The notes below the pieces were generated by a model. The model made no database searches. It saw only the letters and a list, made by a program, of their open reading frames with translations, and was not told the DNA's origin. Shown in pieces: positions 35,120-44,611 of a stretch of 64,000 nucleotides of DNA. This DNA is from Sneathiella litorea (GTDB lineage Bacteria; Pseudomonadota; Alphaproteobacteria; Sneathiellales; Sneathiellaceae), in contig NZ_WTUW01000002.1 in NCBI RefSeq assembly GCF_009882915.1, positions 1,264,006 through 1,328,005 of the forward strand. Direction: 5' to 3'. Made by a program: the position numbers and the translations under genes. The stretch's first letter is position 1. Each line of letters begins with the position of its first letter.

Positions 35120-36694
35120 CTATTGTTCTACTTTCCGGATTACCTGTCCGGCCCGATGGTTGGTAATTTCAGAGTTATCAAGTGCAATTTTACCGTTTAC
35201 AATGACATGTTTCATGCCCGTTGCTATTTGATTGGGATTCCATAGCGTCGTTCTTTCCCCAAAATCTTTCGGATCAAAAACAGATATGTCTGCGTACGCA
35301 TTTTTTGCCAAAACACCACGACCTCGCAGATTCAGAATACTGGCGGGCTGACCCGTTAGTTTGTAAATAGCCGCTTGTGGCGTTAGAAACTTGCGCTCGT
35401 TTACAGCGAAACGGAAAAACCAGGAGGCCCAGCTATAAGCGCCATGAAATGCGGAACCGGCCAGTGGCCCGTCTGGACATAAGGCCGTTGCATCTGATCC
35501 CGGCACGCAAAGATTATTTGCAAACGCCAGCTCTTGATCAGACACAGAATACACGGGCCTAATCACCATTAACGGTGAGGTGGCGTTCGCTGATCGGCAG
35601 AGAAGCTCCAACGCAGCATCTCCTGGTGACATATCCATTCGTCTGCCAATGGCAAAAAAATCCAAGCGACCGAACTCAGGGATAATTTCGTTGTCAAGTA
35701 ACGTGACTTTACTCCAGTTTCCGTTGTTAACAATCGATGGAAATTCAAGAATGCGTGATCGAACGCCTTTATTTTTAATCAATTCAGAGAGGCCGGATAA
35801 CCCATTGCTCAAGGCCCAGGGCGGCAGCATCGCATGCAAAAAAGTCATCGAAAATGAACGTGTATGCATATCGAAAGATACATCCTGTCCATCCATGCGC
35901 GCGTTTTCAACAGCCTCCACACAGGCTTCACAATCCGAAGACCCTCCGCGAGGCAGCAAGTGAGATATCTGAAGTCGAACACTACTCTTTTGAGCTGTTT
36001 CCAACGCCTCTTCTACCGCGTTGAGTGCACCCTTATCGCGTTTGCGCGTATGGGTCGCATAAAGAAGATCTTTCTCATACAAAGGCACTAACAGAGCCTC
36101 TATTTCTTCTTTTCCTGTTCCCGTTTCTATTGGATACTCTAATCCAGTGGACAGACCGAATGCTCCCGCCTCAAGCCCTTCATCAAGATGACGGCGCATA
36201 AGCTTTATTTCATCAGGCGCTGCCGGCCTATCTTCAAGCCCTATTACCGCTTGCCTTAACTGACCATTTGGAACGAGTGTTGCCACATTGATTGCAGGGC
36301 CTGCGTCTTCAAGGCGATCAAGATATTCAGATGCCGTTGACCAATTAAGAGGTGCAAGGTCGGAAATGCCATAAATACTCCCTCTTGCAAGGAGTTTATC
36401 AACAATAGGGAAGCAACCGTGCCCACAGTTTCCAATAACCTCTAGTGTTACTCCCTGAAAAATTGAACTGACAGCGCGCGGATCAACAAGCAAGGTGAAG
36501 TCCGAATGGCTATGGATATCAATAAATCCCGGTGTCACATACATAGCTGTGGCATCAATTTCGTGAATGCCAATCGTGTCAATACGACCAATCTCTATTA
36601 TTTTGCCATCGCTCACCGCAACATCAGAAATGATGCCAGGATTACCAAGTCCGTCAAAAACTGTTCCGTTGCGAATGATGATATCAGGAGTCAT
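35120..36694 (-). CDS. N-acyl-D-amino-acid deacylase-like amidohydrolase
   Basis: The protein has 524 residues. Amidohydrolase metal motif HSHSD (PGFIDIHSHSDF, about 56-67) is followed by EVIGNCGHGCFP (about 84-95), which holds the Cys that ligates zinc in D-aminoacylases. THTRKRD near 215 and the C-terminal DISVFDPKDF, typical of the dihydroorotase-like beta domain, complete the pattern. It hydrolyses an N-acyl or N-carbamoyl amino acid or a related amide. It overlaps hyuB by 4 bases and lies before dctP, so uptake and hydrolysis are co-expressed. Confidence 0.85.
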   Translation of the reverse strand: MTPDIIIRNGTVFDGLGNPGIISDVAVSDGKIIEIGRIDTIGIHEIDATAMYVTPGFIDIHSHSDFTLLVDPRAVSSIFQGVTLEVIGNCGHGCFPIVDKLLARGSIYGISDLAPLNWSTASEYLDRLEDAGPAINVATLVPNGQLRQAVIGLEDRPAAPDEIKLMRRHLDEGLEAGAFGLSTGLEYPIETGTGKEEIEALLVPLYEKDLLYATHTRKRDKGALNAVEEALETAQKSSVRLQISHLLPRGGSSDCEACVEAVENARMDGQDVSFDMHTRSFSMTFLHAMLPPWALSNGLSGLSELIKNKGVRSRILEFPSIVNNGNWSKVTLLDNEIIPEFGRLDFFAIGRRMDMSPGDAALELLCRSANATSPLMVIRPVYSVSDQELAFANNLCVPGSDATALCPDGPLAGSAFHGAYSWASWFFRFAVNERKFLTPQAAIYKLTGQPASILNLRGRGVLAKNAYADISVFDPKDFGERTTLWNPNQIATGMKHVIVNGKIALDNSEITNHRAGQVIRKVEQ

Positions 36695-38427
36695 TGAAGC
36701 AGTGACTCCATATTAGAACGCAAATCCAAGGTTGCTTTCGCATCGACTTCATTGTCATTGATGACCACACCATAGTCGTGCCGTGCACCCTCCAACGTTA
36801 CCTTGCCGTCAAGAACATCTTCGAGCACAAGCATGGGAGAACGTTGTAGCGCTTTTCCATAGCCTCCGCCGCCAGCTGATACCGTACGAACAATGTCACC
36901 AGAATTTTGATCAAAACTCTGCATCGGCATCGTCGGAATCATCCGTGCCTTTCCATCTCTGCCAATCAACTCATTTCGAGATGGGCTGCCCGTCTCTCCA
37001 CCTGCCACTCCGTAAGGCGGGCAACGGCGACGATCAGAACGAACGGTAAATTGAGCGGTGTCTGAGAGAAATTCAAATTCTCGGACGAACGCCAGACCCC
37101 CGCGATATTCTCCAGGCCCTCCACTGTCCGGGACCAACCCATATCGTTGAATGCGCAAAGGAAGTTCGGCTTCAATTAATTCTATCGGCTGATTTGAAAG
37201 ATTTGCAGCTGGATTGGATACCCCTTCTTCTCCATCCAAACCAAATCGGGCGCCCCAAGTCCCAACCATTACTTCCGTCAGTACAAACGAGCGACCCTCA
37301 TGGCTCCCTCCTACAGAAAATAAAATTGGCCCCCCCTCACATCCAGCGATGACGCTTTCCGGCATTGCCTGAGCAAGGGCCCCCATGACAGCATCAAAAA
37401 CGCGATAGCCCATAACGCCACGTGCAGCGCAGGCCGCAGGCTCAAGCGGATTCAGTATCGATCCTTTTGGTGCAGAGATGCTGATTGGACGCATATAACC
37501 CTCGCAATTTGGTATATCGCCTTTTGCTAAACAGCGGATTGCACAATATGCAGCAGAATGTACCATGGGTATAGGACAGTTAATAGCCGCCGCTACCTGA
37601 GGAGATGTGCCCTCGAAATCAATTAAAATTTCGCTACCTTTGATTTCCAGTCTTACTGCTATGTCTAGCTGTATGGGGTCATCTCCAACACCGTCGATAT
37701 GATCCAAATTGTTATACACACCATCTGGCATCGACATAATTTCCTCACGCATTCGCTTTTCAGCAAAATCGTGCAGCGCGCGGAAATAAACGTTCAGGGT
37801 ACCCAATCCATGTTTTTCGACAAGTTCGGCAAGGCCTCTTTCTCCTGCTTGACAAGAGGATATTTGAGCCCGGAGGTCCCCCAAGACCTGAATAGGTGAC
37901 CGTGTATTACGTTCGATAATTTTAAACAGGGTTTCGTTTACCTCACCAGCGGCATACAGCTTGAGGATTGGAAGGCGCAGCCCTTCCTGATGAATATCCC
38001 TGGCATGAATAGCGACGCTACCAGGTGCAATTCCACCAACATCCGAATGATGAGCCATTGTCGTTGCGTATCCCGCAAGAGTACTGCCGACAAAAAGCGG
38101 CTTTATGATGTAAATATCAGGAAGATGTTGGCCACCGGAACCATATGGATCGTTTGCGATAAAAACGTCACCCGGCATGATGGTCGACCCATGCTCTTTC
38201 ACGATCAAAGACATAATATCGGGGAAAGAACCAAGCTGTACAGCCAGCGTTAGGCCCTGCGCGACAACTTCACCATTCGCATCGCATAGTGCTGTTGAAT
38301 AGTCCATGGAATCACGCACGACCGGTGAATAAGCACTCCGCATGATAACAAGGGCCATTTCGTCGGCAATGGAACTCAGGCCGTTCTGAATAACTTCAAA
38401 GGTGATCGGGTCGATTGGAGAGGTCAT
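36691..38427 (-). CDS. hyuB: Hydantoinase/oxoprolinase subunit B (HyuB)
   Basis: The protein has 578 residues, normal for HyuB. Typical segments are MRSAYSPVVRDSMDYSTALC (about 29-48), GDVFIANDPYGSGGQHLPDI (about 91-110), and the C-terminal GLVPDSGGPGEYRGGL. With HyuA it makes an ATP-dependent amidohydrolase or carboxylase (5-oxoprolinase, N-methylhydantoinase, caprolactamase or acetophenone carboxylase types are known). It overlaps hyuA and the deacylase gene by 4 bases each. Confidence 0.9.
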   Translation of the reverse strand: MTSPIDPITFEVIQNGLSSIADEMALVIMRSAYSPVVRDSMDYSTALCDANGEVVAQGLTLAVQLGSFPDIMSLIVKEHGSTIMPGDVFIANDPYGSGGQHLPDIYIIKPLFVGSTLAGYATTMAHHSDVGGIAPGSVAIHARDIHQEGLRLPILKLYAAGEVNETLFKIIERNTRSPIQVLGDLRAQISSCQAGERGLAELVEKHGLGTLNVYFRALHDFAEKRMREEIMSMPDGVYNNLDHIDGVGDDPIQLDIAVRLEIKGSEILIDFEGTSPQVAAAINCPIPMVHSAAYCAIRCLAKGDIPNCEGYMRPISISAPKGSILNPLEPAACAARGVMGYRVFDAVMGALAQAMPESVIAGCEGGPILFSVGGSHEGRSFVLTEVMVGTWGARFGLDGEEGVSNPAANLSNQPIELIEAELPLRIQRYGLVPDSGGPGEYRGGLAFVREFEFLSDTAQFTVRSDRRRCPPYGVAGGETGSPSRNELIGRDGKARMIPTMPMQSFDQNSGDIVRTVSAGGGGYGKALQRSPMLVLEDVLDGKVTLEGARHDYGVVINDNEVDAKATLDLRSNMESLLQ

Positions 38428-40520
38428 AACATTTCCTCCAATTCGACCAGAATATTGCCCGCTGGGTCTAGCGATGCCTTACAATAAGGCGGGACAACAC
38501 AGGTTGAATCATACTCTTCAATTATGAACGGGCCCTTGCGGGAATTTATATTAAGTTCGTTTCTGGAAAGTACCGGCACGGTATGTTCTCCAAATTCTTC
38601 TCCGAAATAAACAGATCTTTCGCCACTGGTCGCATAGCCACCCTTTACCTGGAGCCGAGAACCATTCCGGTTGTTATTAATGTCGATCGTTGCAACAAGC
38701 TTTAGATTGATGATGTCAATTGGATCTGTGTCTGATTTATGTCCGTAAGTTTTCTCATGTTCCCTGTTGAAGCCTGAATACAACTTATCAATATTCGGAT
38801 GTTTATGATCTGTAGGTATCGTTAGCTCATACGCCTGGCCCGAGTATCGCAGGTCCGCGTTTGCCCTAAACCTGACATCATTTACGGCATAGCCTTCATT
38901 CTCAACCCACCGATATGCATCTGCTTCTAGTTCTAAAAATATTTCCCCTAGTGTTTTGACATCCATCTTTTTCCTGGAACCGAAAATTGTTCTTACAAAC
39001 TCATGTTCAACATCGGAGAATAGTAATCCGGCAGCGCTTAATACGCCCGCCGCAGGTGGTATGAGAATATTCTTGATTTGTAAGACACGCGCTATTTCTG
39101 CGGCAACTACCGGCCCGTTTCCGCCAAATGCAACTAATGTAAATTCCCGCGGATCTCGCCCTTGATAGGTTGAGACGGCCTTAATTGCCCGAGTCATGGT
39201 CGCGACACCAAGCGTCAGCACACCATGAGCAGCGTCCTGTAATGTTTTGCCAAGAGGTTGCGCGATTCTAGTTCTCAACGCTTCTCGCGCAGATTCTGCA
39301 TCAAGTTCAAATTCTCCGCCAACCAGAAATTCCGGATTGATAAACCCTAGTGTAAGAAGCGCATCTGTAAATGTCGGCTCCTTCCCGCCTTGCCTGTATG
39401 CGACCGGCCCTGGCATTGCCCCGGCGCTCGCGGGGCCGACGGAAACCCGCCCTTCTTGATCAATCGCAATAATTGAGCCGCCACCCGCCCCTATTTCGGA
39501 AACATCAATAAAGGGCAACTTAATTGGATACCCACCTCCCTTGACCAGCTTGGAACTCAAGTTGATACCCGCACCGACTTCATATTCCCCGGTTTTTGCT
39601 GGCCGCCCGTTTTCTATCAATGCCGCCTTTGCTGTCGTCCCTCCCATATCAAAAGAGATTACCTTGTCATACGATACTGACTTAGCAATATGCGCGCTGG
39701 CAATAACTCCAGCAGCCGGTCCGGATTCCACGAGGTGAGCAGGCTTATGAATTGCAGAATTGATACTCATGACGCCCCCTGCGGAATGCATTATCCTAAT
39801 CGGGCATTTCAGCCCAATTTCGCGCAAGCGATCCGACAGGGACTTTAGATACTGCGCTATGATCGGGCCTATGTAGCAATTTACAACCGTAGTGCTTGTG
39901 CGCTCATACTCTCGAATTTCCGGGAGCACCTCTGAAGATCGGGAAATGTAGACATCCGGCCCCAGTATTCGGGACAGAATTTCTGCCACCTGCTTTTCGG
40001 GTTCTGCATTTGCATATGCATGCAGAAAACAAATTGCAACTGCCTCAATACCGTCCTTTTGTAATTTCTTGGCTAGCACCTCAACATCTTCTTCAGAAAA
40101 CTTACGGATTATATTGCCAGAAGAATCCATTCTTTCTGCTACTTCATAGCGAAGGCGACGAGGGACCAGCGGTTTAGGTTTTTGGTATCGAAGGTCATAA
40201 ATTACCGGTATTCGTAAGCGTCGCATTTCGAGCACATCGCGAAATCCTTCAGTGGTAACAAGACTGGTATGCGCGCCTTTATATTCCAGGATAGTGTTCG
40301 TCGCGACGGTGGTTGCGTGGATCAACCCCTCAATCTCATCAGCAGAGATATTATTAACTGATAATATTTCACGAACACCTTCAGTTATTCCCTTACTATA
40401 GTCATCCGGAGTAGAAGGAAGTTTGTGTGAGAATATTGTCCCATCATCCAACAGTAGCGTGATGTCGGTAAATGTTCCACCAATGTCGACCCCGATTTTA
40501 TGTCGCTTCACAGCGCTCAT
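38424..40520 (-). CDS. hyuA: Hydantoinase/oxoprolinase subunit A (HyuA)
   Basis: The protein has 698 residues with an actin-like ATPase signature, GVDIGGTFTDITLL (about 10-23), and SFDMGGTTAKAALIENG near 290. GAGGGSIIAID near 340 and FGGNGPVVAAEIAR near 470 are also typical HyuA pieces. It activates a cyclic amide or ketone substrate with ATP together with HyuB. It is the first gene of the operon; GAAGGAAAG precedes the ATG at 40520. The AT-rich 160 bases to the LysR gene should hold the promoter. Confidence 0.9.
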   Translation of the reverse strand: MSAVKRHKIGVDIGGTFTDITLLLDDGTIFSHKLPSTPDDYSKGITEGVREILSVNNISADEIEGLIHATTVATNTILEYKGAHTSLVTTEGFRDVLEMRRLRIPVIYDLRYQKPKPLVPRRLRYEVAERMDSSGNIIRKFSEEDVEVLAKKLQKDGIEAVAICFLHAYANAEPEKQVAEILSRILGPDVYISRSSEVLPEIREYERTSTTVVNCYIGPIIAQYLKSLSDRLREIGLKCPIRIMHSAGGVMSINSAIHKPAHLVESGPAAGVIASAHIAKSVSYDKVISFDMGGTTAKAALIENGRPAKTGEYEVGAGINLSSKLVKGGGYPIKLPFIDVSEIGAGGGSIIAIDQEGRVSVGPASAGAMPGPVAYRQGGKEPTFTDALLTLGFINPEFLVGGEFELDAESAREALRTRIAQPLGKTLQDAAHGVLTLGVATMTRAIKAVSTYQGRDPREFTLVAFGGNGPVVAAEIARVLQIKNILIPPAAGVLSAAGLLFSDVEHEFVRTIFGSRKKMDVKTLGEIFLELEADAYRWVENEGYAVNDVRFRANADLRYSGQAYELTIPTDHKHPNIDKLYSGFNREHEKTYGHKSDTDPIDIINLKLVATIDINNNRNGSRLQVKGGYATSGERSVYFGEEFGEHTVPVLSRNELNINSRKGPFIIEEYDSTCVVPPYCKASLDPAGNILVELEEML

Positions 40521-40679
40521 TATTGCTTTCCTTCACCTGATGTTCGTGGTGTTGAAAGCATGATAGGAAGGAAATATTCTCAAAGATAATGATTAAAATT
40601 AAGAAATTTAATAGGTTTTAACTATCATTTTTGCCTAGTCAATTTTACCTATGTCACAATAATACTTTTTATACGTAGT

Positions 40680-41570
40680 CTAACTGTCCAGAAGAGCATC
40701 AACTACTTTACGTAGAACGGATTGAATTGTGGCATCACTATTATCGTTGTTGAAAGCGACGTATGCACTATGCGCCTTTACTGGACGAGAGACATGAATT
40801 GGGAAAGCAGTGCCGCTTGCATGCAGTTCGTCAAGCAGAGATGTAGGCAGGACACTAATCGCAAAACCTTCGACGACAAGTTGCATCATACCCGACAATG
40901 TATTGCACGTTGAAATGCGTTCAGGACTCAACCCAGCTGCTCCAAACCAGTCGAAGATCGAATTATAAAGATTAGAAGGTGGTGGGTTAGTTACAATGCG
41001 CTGATCAACAAGATCTTTTGCCCGCAGCTTACCCTTGGGAAGTTCTAAGTGAGTCGATCCTGCCCATGCCAGATCAATTTTTCTCACTGGCAGTGCTTCC
41101 ATTCCAGGGTGGTGTTTAGGTTCTGTCAAAACGGCAAGATCAAGTTTTCTTTCAGCGAGAAGAGCATTTAAGCGTGTACCGTAGTCAACTGTTACGTCAA
41201 TATGTAGCTCGGGGTAATGCTCCTCAAACATTCTGAGCAATTTTGGCATTTCAGTCATGGCCGTATAGTCGACCATACCAAACCGTAACACCCGCATGGG
41301 CGTAGAGTTATTTTCGTGAAAGGTCTGGATTTTTCCTGCCAATGTAAGTGTTTGACGCGTATAGCGCATTATTTCACTTCCAGCTTCAGTTAAGGTCGGA
41401 CGATAACCGGAGCGGTCTAGTAGTTTTATATTAATTGCTTCTTCAAGTTTGTGTATTCTTAGTGTGACCGAGGGTTGAGATATACCAAGGTGATCCGCAG
41501 CAGCACGAAAACTTCCTAACCGCGCGACCCAAAAAAGAGCCTCCAACTGGCTCAGGCTAAAGCGGATCAT
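40680..41570 (-). CDS. LysR-family regulator upstream of hyuA
   Basis: The protein has 296 residues. The winged helix is clear (LSQLEALFWVARLGSFRAAA, then ISQPSVTLRIHKLEEAI), then PTLTEAGSEIMRYTRQTL and an effector domain. It is in the same orientation as the hyu operon, unlike the usual divergent layout, and lies 159 bases upstream of hyuA. It probably regulates the operon, but read-through transcription is also possible. The GlxA-type gene at the other end gives the block two regulators. Confidence 0.86.
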   Translation of the reverse strand: MIRFSLSQLEALFWVARLGSFRAAADHLGISQPSVTLRIHKLEEAINIKLLDRSGYRPTLTEAGSEIMRYTRQTLTLAGKIQTFHENNSTPMRVLRFGMVDYTAMTEMPKLLRMFEEHYPELHIDVTVDYGTRLNALLAERKLDLAVLTEPKHHPGMEALPVRKIDLAWAGSTHLELPKGKLRAKDLVDQRIVTNPPPSNLYNSIFDWFGAAGLSPERISTCNTLSGMMQLVVEGFAISVLPTSLLDELHASGTAFPIHVSRPVKAHSAYVAFNNDNSDATIQSVLRKVVDALLDS

Positions 41571-42389
41571 ATTCTTTACGGCCTATGAATGTGACAATTT
41601 GTAAACATCAAATTTAAATTGGAAATTTACAAAAGTCCAAATTTATTCAATCTATTAGTAATCAATACTGACGATTAGAAATTTCAACACCCCACAATAT
41701 CTTTTATGAGGAAGATAAAATCTGAATTATTTCCTGTCGGCACCATTGTGGTAGTGTTAGTTCTTTTAGATTTAAAGAGTGTTTTTGGCTCATCGTTGTG
41801 ACGTGAAGAATTAAGATGAGCCAAAAATCAAAAGACAACCGTACGGCTTCTAAAAGTCTGGTCAACGCCTACTGCATAAATACCCGCAAGGTTTTTAGCA
41901 TAGTAAAGGGAATACGGATTGTCTAAGATAGTTTGAGATGAAGCCAAGTATCACAGCCTATGCAGTTGCAAAAGCATCACCGAGTGGTTCTATTGAAAAT
42001 CGGCCAAAGACTTTCTTTCAACGGGTAAGTAGCGCATAGAAACTCAGCAAAGGGATGTAATGGAAACACTGGATCTGGTCTTCATAGTTTCAGGCTGAGA
42101 TCAGGTCAGCTTCCGCCACACCCAATCAATACCGGAGTACAGATAATGGTTTATGCGAAAGAATATTTGCGTGAGATGTGTAAAAGAATGAAAAATGGGG
42201 TACTCTAAATGAAACTAGAGAGGAATTAAAGCCTCCATTCCTGAAAATGAGCCTTTTTCCTATTACAGTTGGCGACCAATAGTAGTATAGAGTTTTTTCT
42301 AGCGAGTTTTCCGGTAATTACACTCAAGCCCTTATTTTAACAGCTGAAAGATGAGGTCTTACTGATTTTTGCCGGTAAAGGAAAAGGCC
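41571..42389. other. Gene-free stretch of 0.8 kb
   Basis: It holds a 13-base perfect inverted repeat at 41782-41827 (separate entry) and a 33-codon open frame at 41938-42039 that has no ribosome-binding site or recognisable motif. The left part is AT-rich and would contain the promoter of the LysR gene. No RNA gene was recognised. Confidence 0.4.
41782..41827. terminator. Perfect 13-base inverted repeat, terminator-like in both directions
   Basis: TTTTTGGCTCATC (41782-41794) and GATGAGCCAAAAA (41815-41827) pair perfectly around a 20-base loop. The A/T ends make it look like a bidirectional terminator, but no gene ends next to it on either strand. It may belong to a lost gene or be an operator-like palindrome. 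Confidence 0.45.
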
Positions 42390-42923
42390 ATGAAATTATC
42401 AACGTCAAAAGCCGTCATCTTACTTCTCGGAATTTGGATTCTGTCAGGATGCGCAAATAGCTATCAAGCAAATGCCATTAAAACCCCACCCACGAAAATC
42501 TCGGCCAACAGCAAATTTTACGTCACACAGCCTAAAGACGGAGTTTACGGGAACACCAACTATGCCGGATCAGGAAAGATGACGAGTGCGGCTATTGCTG
42601 CTGAACTCAGCAAGAAGGGCAGCGAAGTCGTTGTTGCTGAAACTGTAGAGACGGTTGAGCAGGCTAAGCAAAAAGCAACCACCGCATCCGCAGATTATTT
42701 GTTCGTCTCCAAGATTCTGCACTGGGAAGATAGGGCCACTGAATGGAGTCTTCTTTCCGATAAGATAACGATGAACTACGTGATCTATGATACCCATTCC
42801 GGAGAGAAGATAGCCTCAACAACTGCGAGCGCTACCAGCGGGCTAGCAACATTCGGAGGGGATCATCCGCAAGATTTGGTACCAAAGACTGTTGAGGATT
42901 TTCTGAAGGAAGTGATGCACTAA
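42390..42923 (+). CDS. DUF4823-like lipoprotein
   Basis: The protein has 177 residues from ATG 42390 (MKLSTSKAVILLL), with GGAAAAGG upstream. A lipobox LSGC lies at about residues 17-20, so it should be lipidated and membrane-anchored, probably on the periplasmic side. The mature domain has AAIAAELSKKGSEVVVAETVE, SADYLFVSKILHWEDRATEW and MNYVIYDTHSGEKIASTTAS, which resembles DUF4823 lipoproteins (moderate confidence). It stands alone in a gene-poor part of the island near the integrase and is probably cargo. Confidence 0.75.
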   Translation: MKLSTSKAVILLLGIWILSGCANSYQANAIKTPPTKISANSKFYVTQPKDGVYGNTNYAGSGKMTSAAIAAELSKKGSEVVVAETVETVEQAKQKATTASADYLFVSKILHWEDRATEWSLLSDKITMNYVIYDTHSGEKIASTTASATSGLATFGGDHPQDLVPKTVEDFLKEVMH

Positions 42924-42963
42924 GATTTAATAGGTTTTTCAAAGGTCCAAGAAAGTCCGTAAA

Positions 42964-42993
42964 CACTAAGACAAAACGAGTCAGAATAGGACA
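42964..42993 (-). repeat. Triple 10-base repeat, inverted copy
   Basis: Read on the - strand: TGTCCTATTC, TGACTCGTTT, TGTCTTAGTG, three adjacent 10-mers sharing TG at the start and a pyrimidine-rich centre. The first equals the first unit of the array at 44422-44451, and the order is the same, so the two arrays form an inverted pair about 1.4 kb apart. Confidence 0.6.
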
Positions 42994-44421
42994 GAATTGA
43001 CGTAACTCCTTGATTGTTAACAGATCGTCATTTGGGATGGAAATTACGTCAAAGTATAAGGATAGGGGTAGTACTTCGCCGCTAATGGCGGGAAGCCCTA
43101 GAGAGTGGGTTAAGGATCCTAGGACTTCGACACTGAACGAAGAAGATTACTTCCGGTGATCTATTTCAAGCTTCTTGATGAAAATAAGGCATCTTTTTGG
43201 GCTTGCCGTGGAACTGAAACTCAAACACCAAGCAAACCTTCTTTTGCGGTTCGCTTCGCTCACCGTTTACGTTTTGCTTCGCTTTTTTGTAGAGTATTAT
43301 TTTGAAACGATTAGTTCTGTAGACCTTCCGGAATAGACATTAGTCTATCCCCCCTGCTCCTGAAATTGCAGCAAACAGGCGCTGCAAAGCGAAGAGACAT
43401 TGATCTTCGCCCTCTCAGAAGCAAGGGAGGATTTTCTTCCGTATACAGTGTAGTAGATGACATAAGGGCTTAACAGCTAACGAACTGTAATCTGGCGGCG
43501 TTCATTTACCAGATATTCGGCCCCACACCCCCAGCCCTTTCGAGCTAACGCGGTTATCACAATATTTGTGATGCCTTAACACTTAGCTAGGTCATTTGAC
43601 AATGTGTTAAGCGAAGGTTGTTGCCAAACAGAGCCTTCATCTTTTCAAAGTTCCATTCGCGAACATGAGATGCTCGCAGGCTTTTACCGGATAGGTGGGA
43701 TACATATTGACAATCTATCCGATGTTCCTTTCGCGCTTGGCTCGCTCATATCTCCGGTCTAAGTCCCGGTATAGACGTTGTAGTATAGTGCCAATATGGA
43801 AGCTTGCAGTTGTTTGCTGCTTGCCTCTGCTGAATTCTTCGATGTTTAGTTTGATTGAGGCTAGTTTAATAAGTGCTTTATTTAGGGGTTCTTGATCGCT
43901 TTTCTCTATTTGCTTAATTTTTTGCTTATCTTCTGTCTATTCATGATCTTAATCTGTATTTATAAAATATAATATTAAGGCTCTCATCCTAACAACATAA
44001 TTATTCAATAATTTTCAGATGTTTATTTCAATTCGTATATTTATTACAATATTAAATAATTGTTTAAATAAAATTAATAATAAATATCGGAGATAAATAT
44101 CTCATTTTGCGCATATAACTAGAGGCACTACAACAACAGAAAAGACAAAGTATAAGATTTCAGAAAAATTGTCATGAGACACAAAAAATTTCTGATTTAT
44201 TAATCGCCTATACTCAGCCTTCAAACAACGGAACGGTTTCAGAAAATCCTAGAATTAAATATTTTCTCATGGGCAAAACAAAGCGAAGTACGTGAAAAAC
44301 CGGCCATTCTCGACACATTTACCGACTCCAAATTGGCCCTCTTCTAATGAAACTAGTAGCGATCAATAGCCAAAGTGAATCCGGCAAATCTTTGATTTTA
44401 ATACAAATGAAAACCTCATTT

Positions 44422-44451
44422 TGTCCTATTCTGTCCTGTTTTGTCTCAGTT
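44422..44451 (+). repeat. Triple 10-base repeat upstream of the integrase
   Basis: TGTCCTATTC, TGTCCTGTTT, TGTCTCAGTT follow directly on each other at 10-base spacing (one helix turn). Such arrays 160 bases upstream of an integrase gene resemble arm-type integrase or excisionase binding sites (inference). Confidence 0.6.
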
Positions 44452-44550
44452 ATTTGTCGTTTTTCGGAGTATCTGACGATTTATAACCCTCAAACCTTAT
44501 ACTTTATAGCTTTTTACAAGAAGAAAATGCATGAGGACGTGGAATAACGC

Positions 44551-44579
44551 CCGACACCAGAATCCGCCCGTCGTATAAT
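44551..44579 (+). promoter_or_regulatory. Candidate sigma-70 promoter of the integrase gene
   Basis: A perfect TATAAT at 44574-44579 lies 17 bases after CCGACA (44551-44556), a partial -35 match. Transcription would start near 44586, 26 bases before the integrase ATG at 44612. Confidence 0.5.
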
Positions 44580-44611
44580 AGTCGTCAACGTGAATTGATA
44601 AGGAATTACAG

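Larger units (their letters stand above)
42924..44611. other. Gene-free, AT-rich tract of 1.7 kb before the integrase gene
   Basis: No ORF with coding character was found; the longest frames lack ribosome-binding sites. The stretch 43920-44110 is strongly AT-rich. A CCTAGGACTTC 11-mer lies at about 43115. Two inverted copies of a triple 10-base repeat lie near its ends (42964-42993 and 44422-44451), and a promoter for the integrase is at 44551-44579. The layout suits a regulatory or att-associated region, or decayed DNA. Confidence 0.5.

Noticed and set aside
43695-43895. 66-codon + strand frame in the gene-free tract
   Set aside because: No ribosome-binding site, no motif and composition like the surrounding non-coding DNA.
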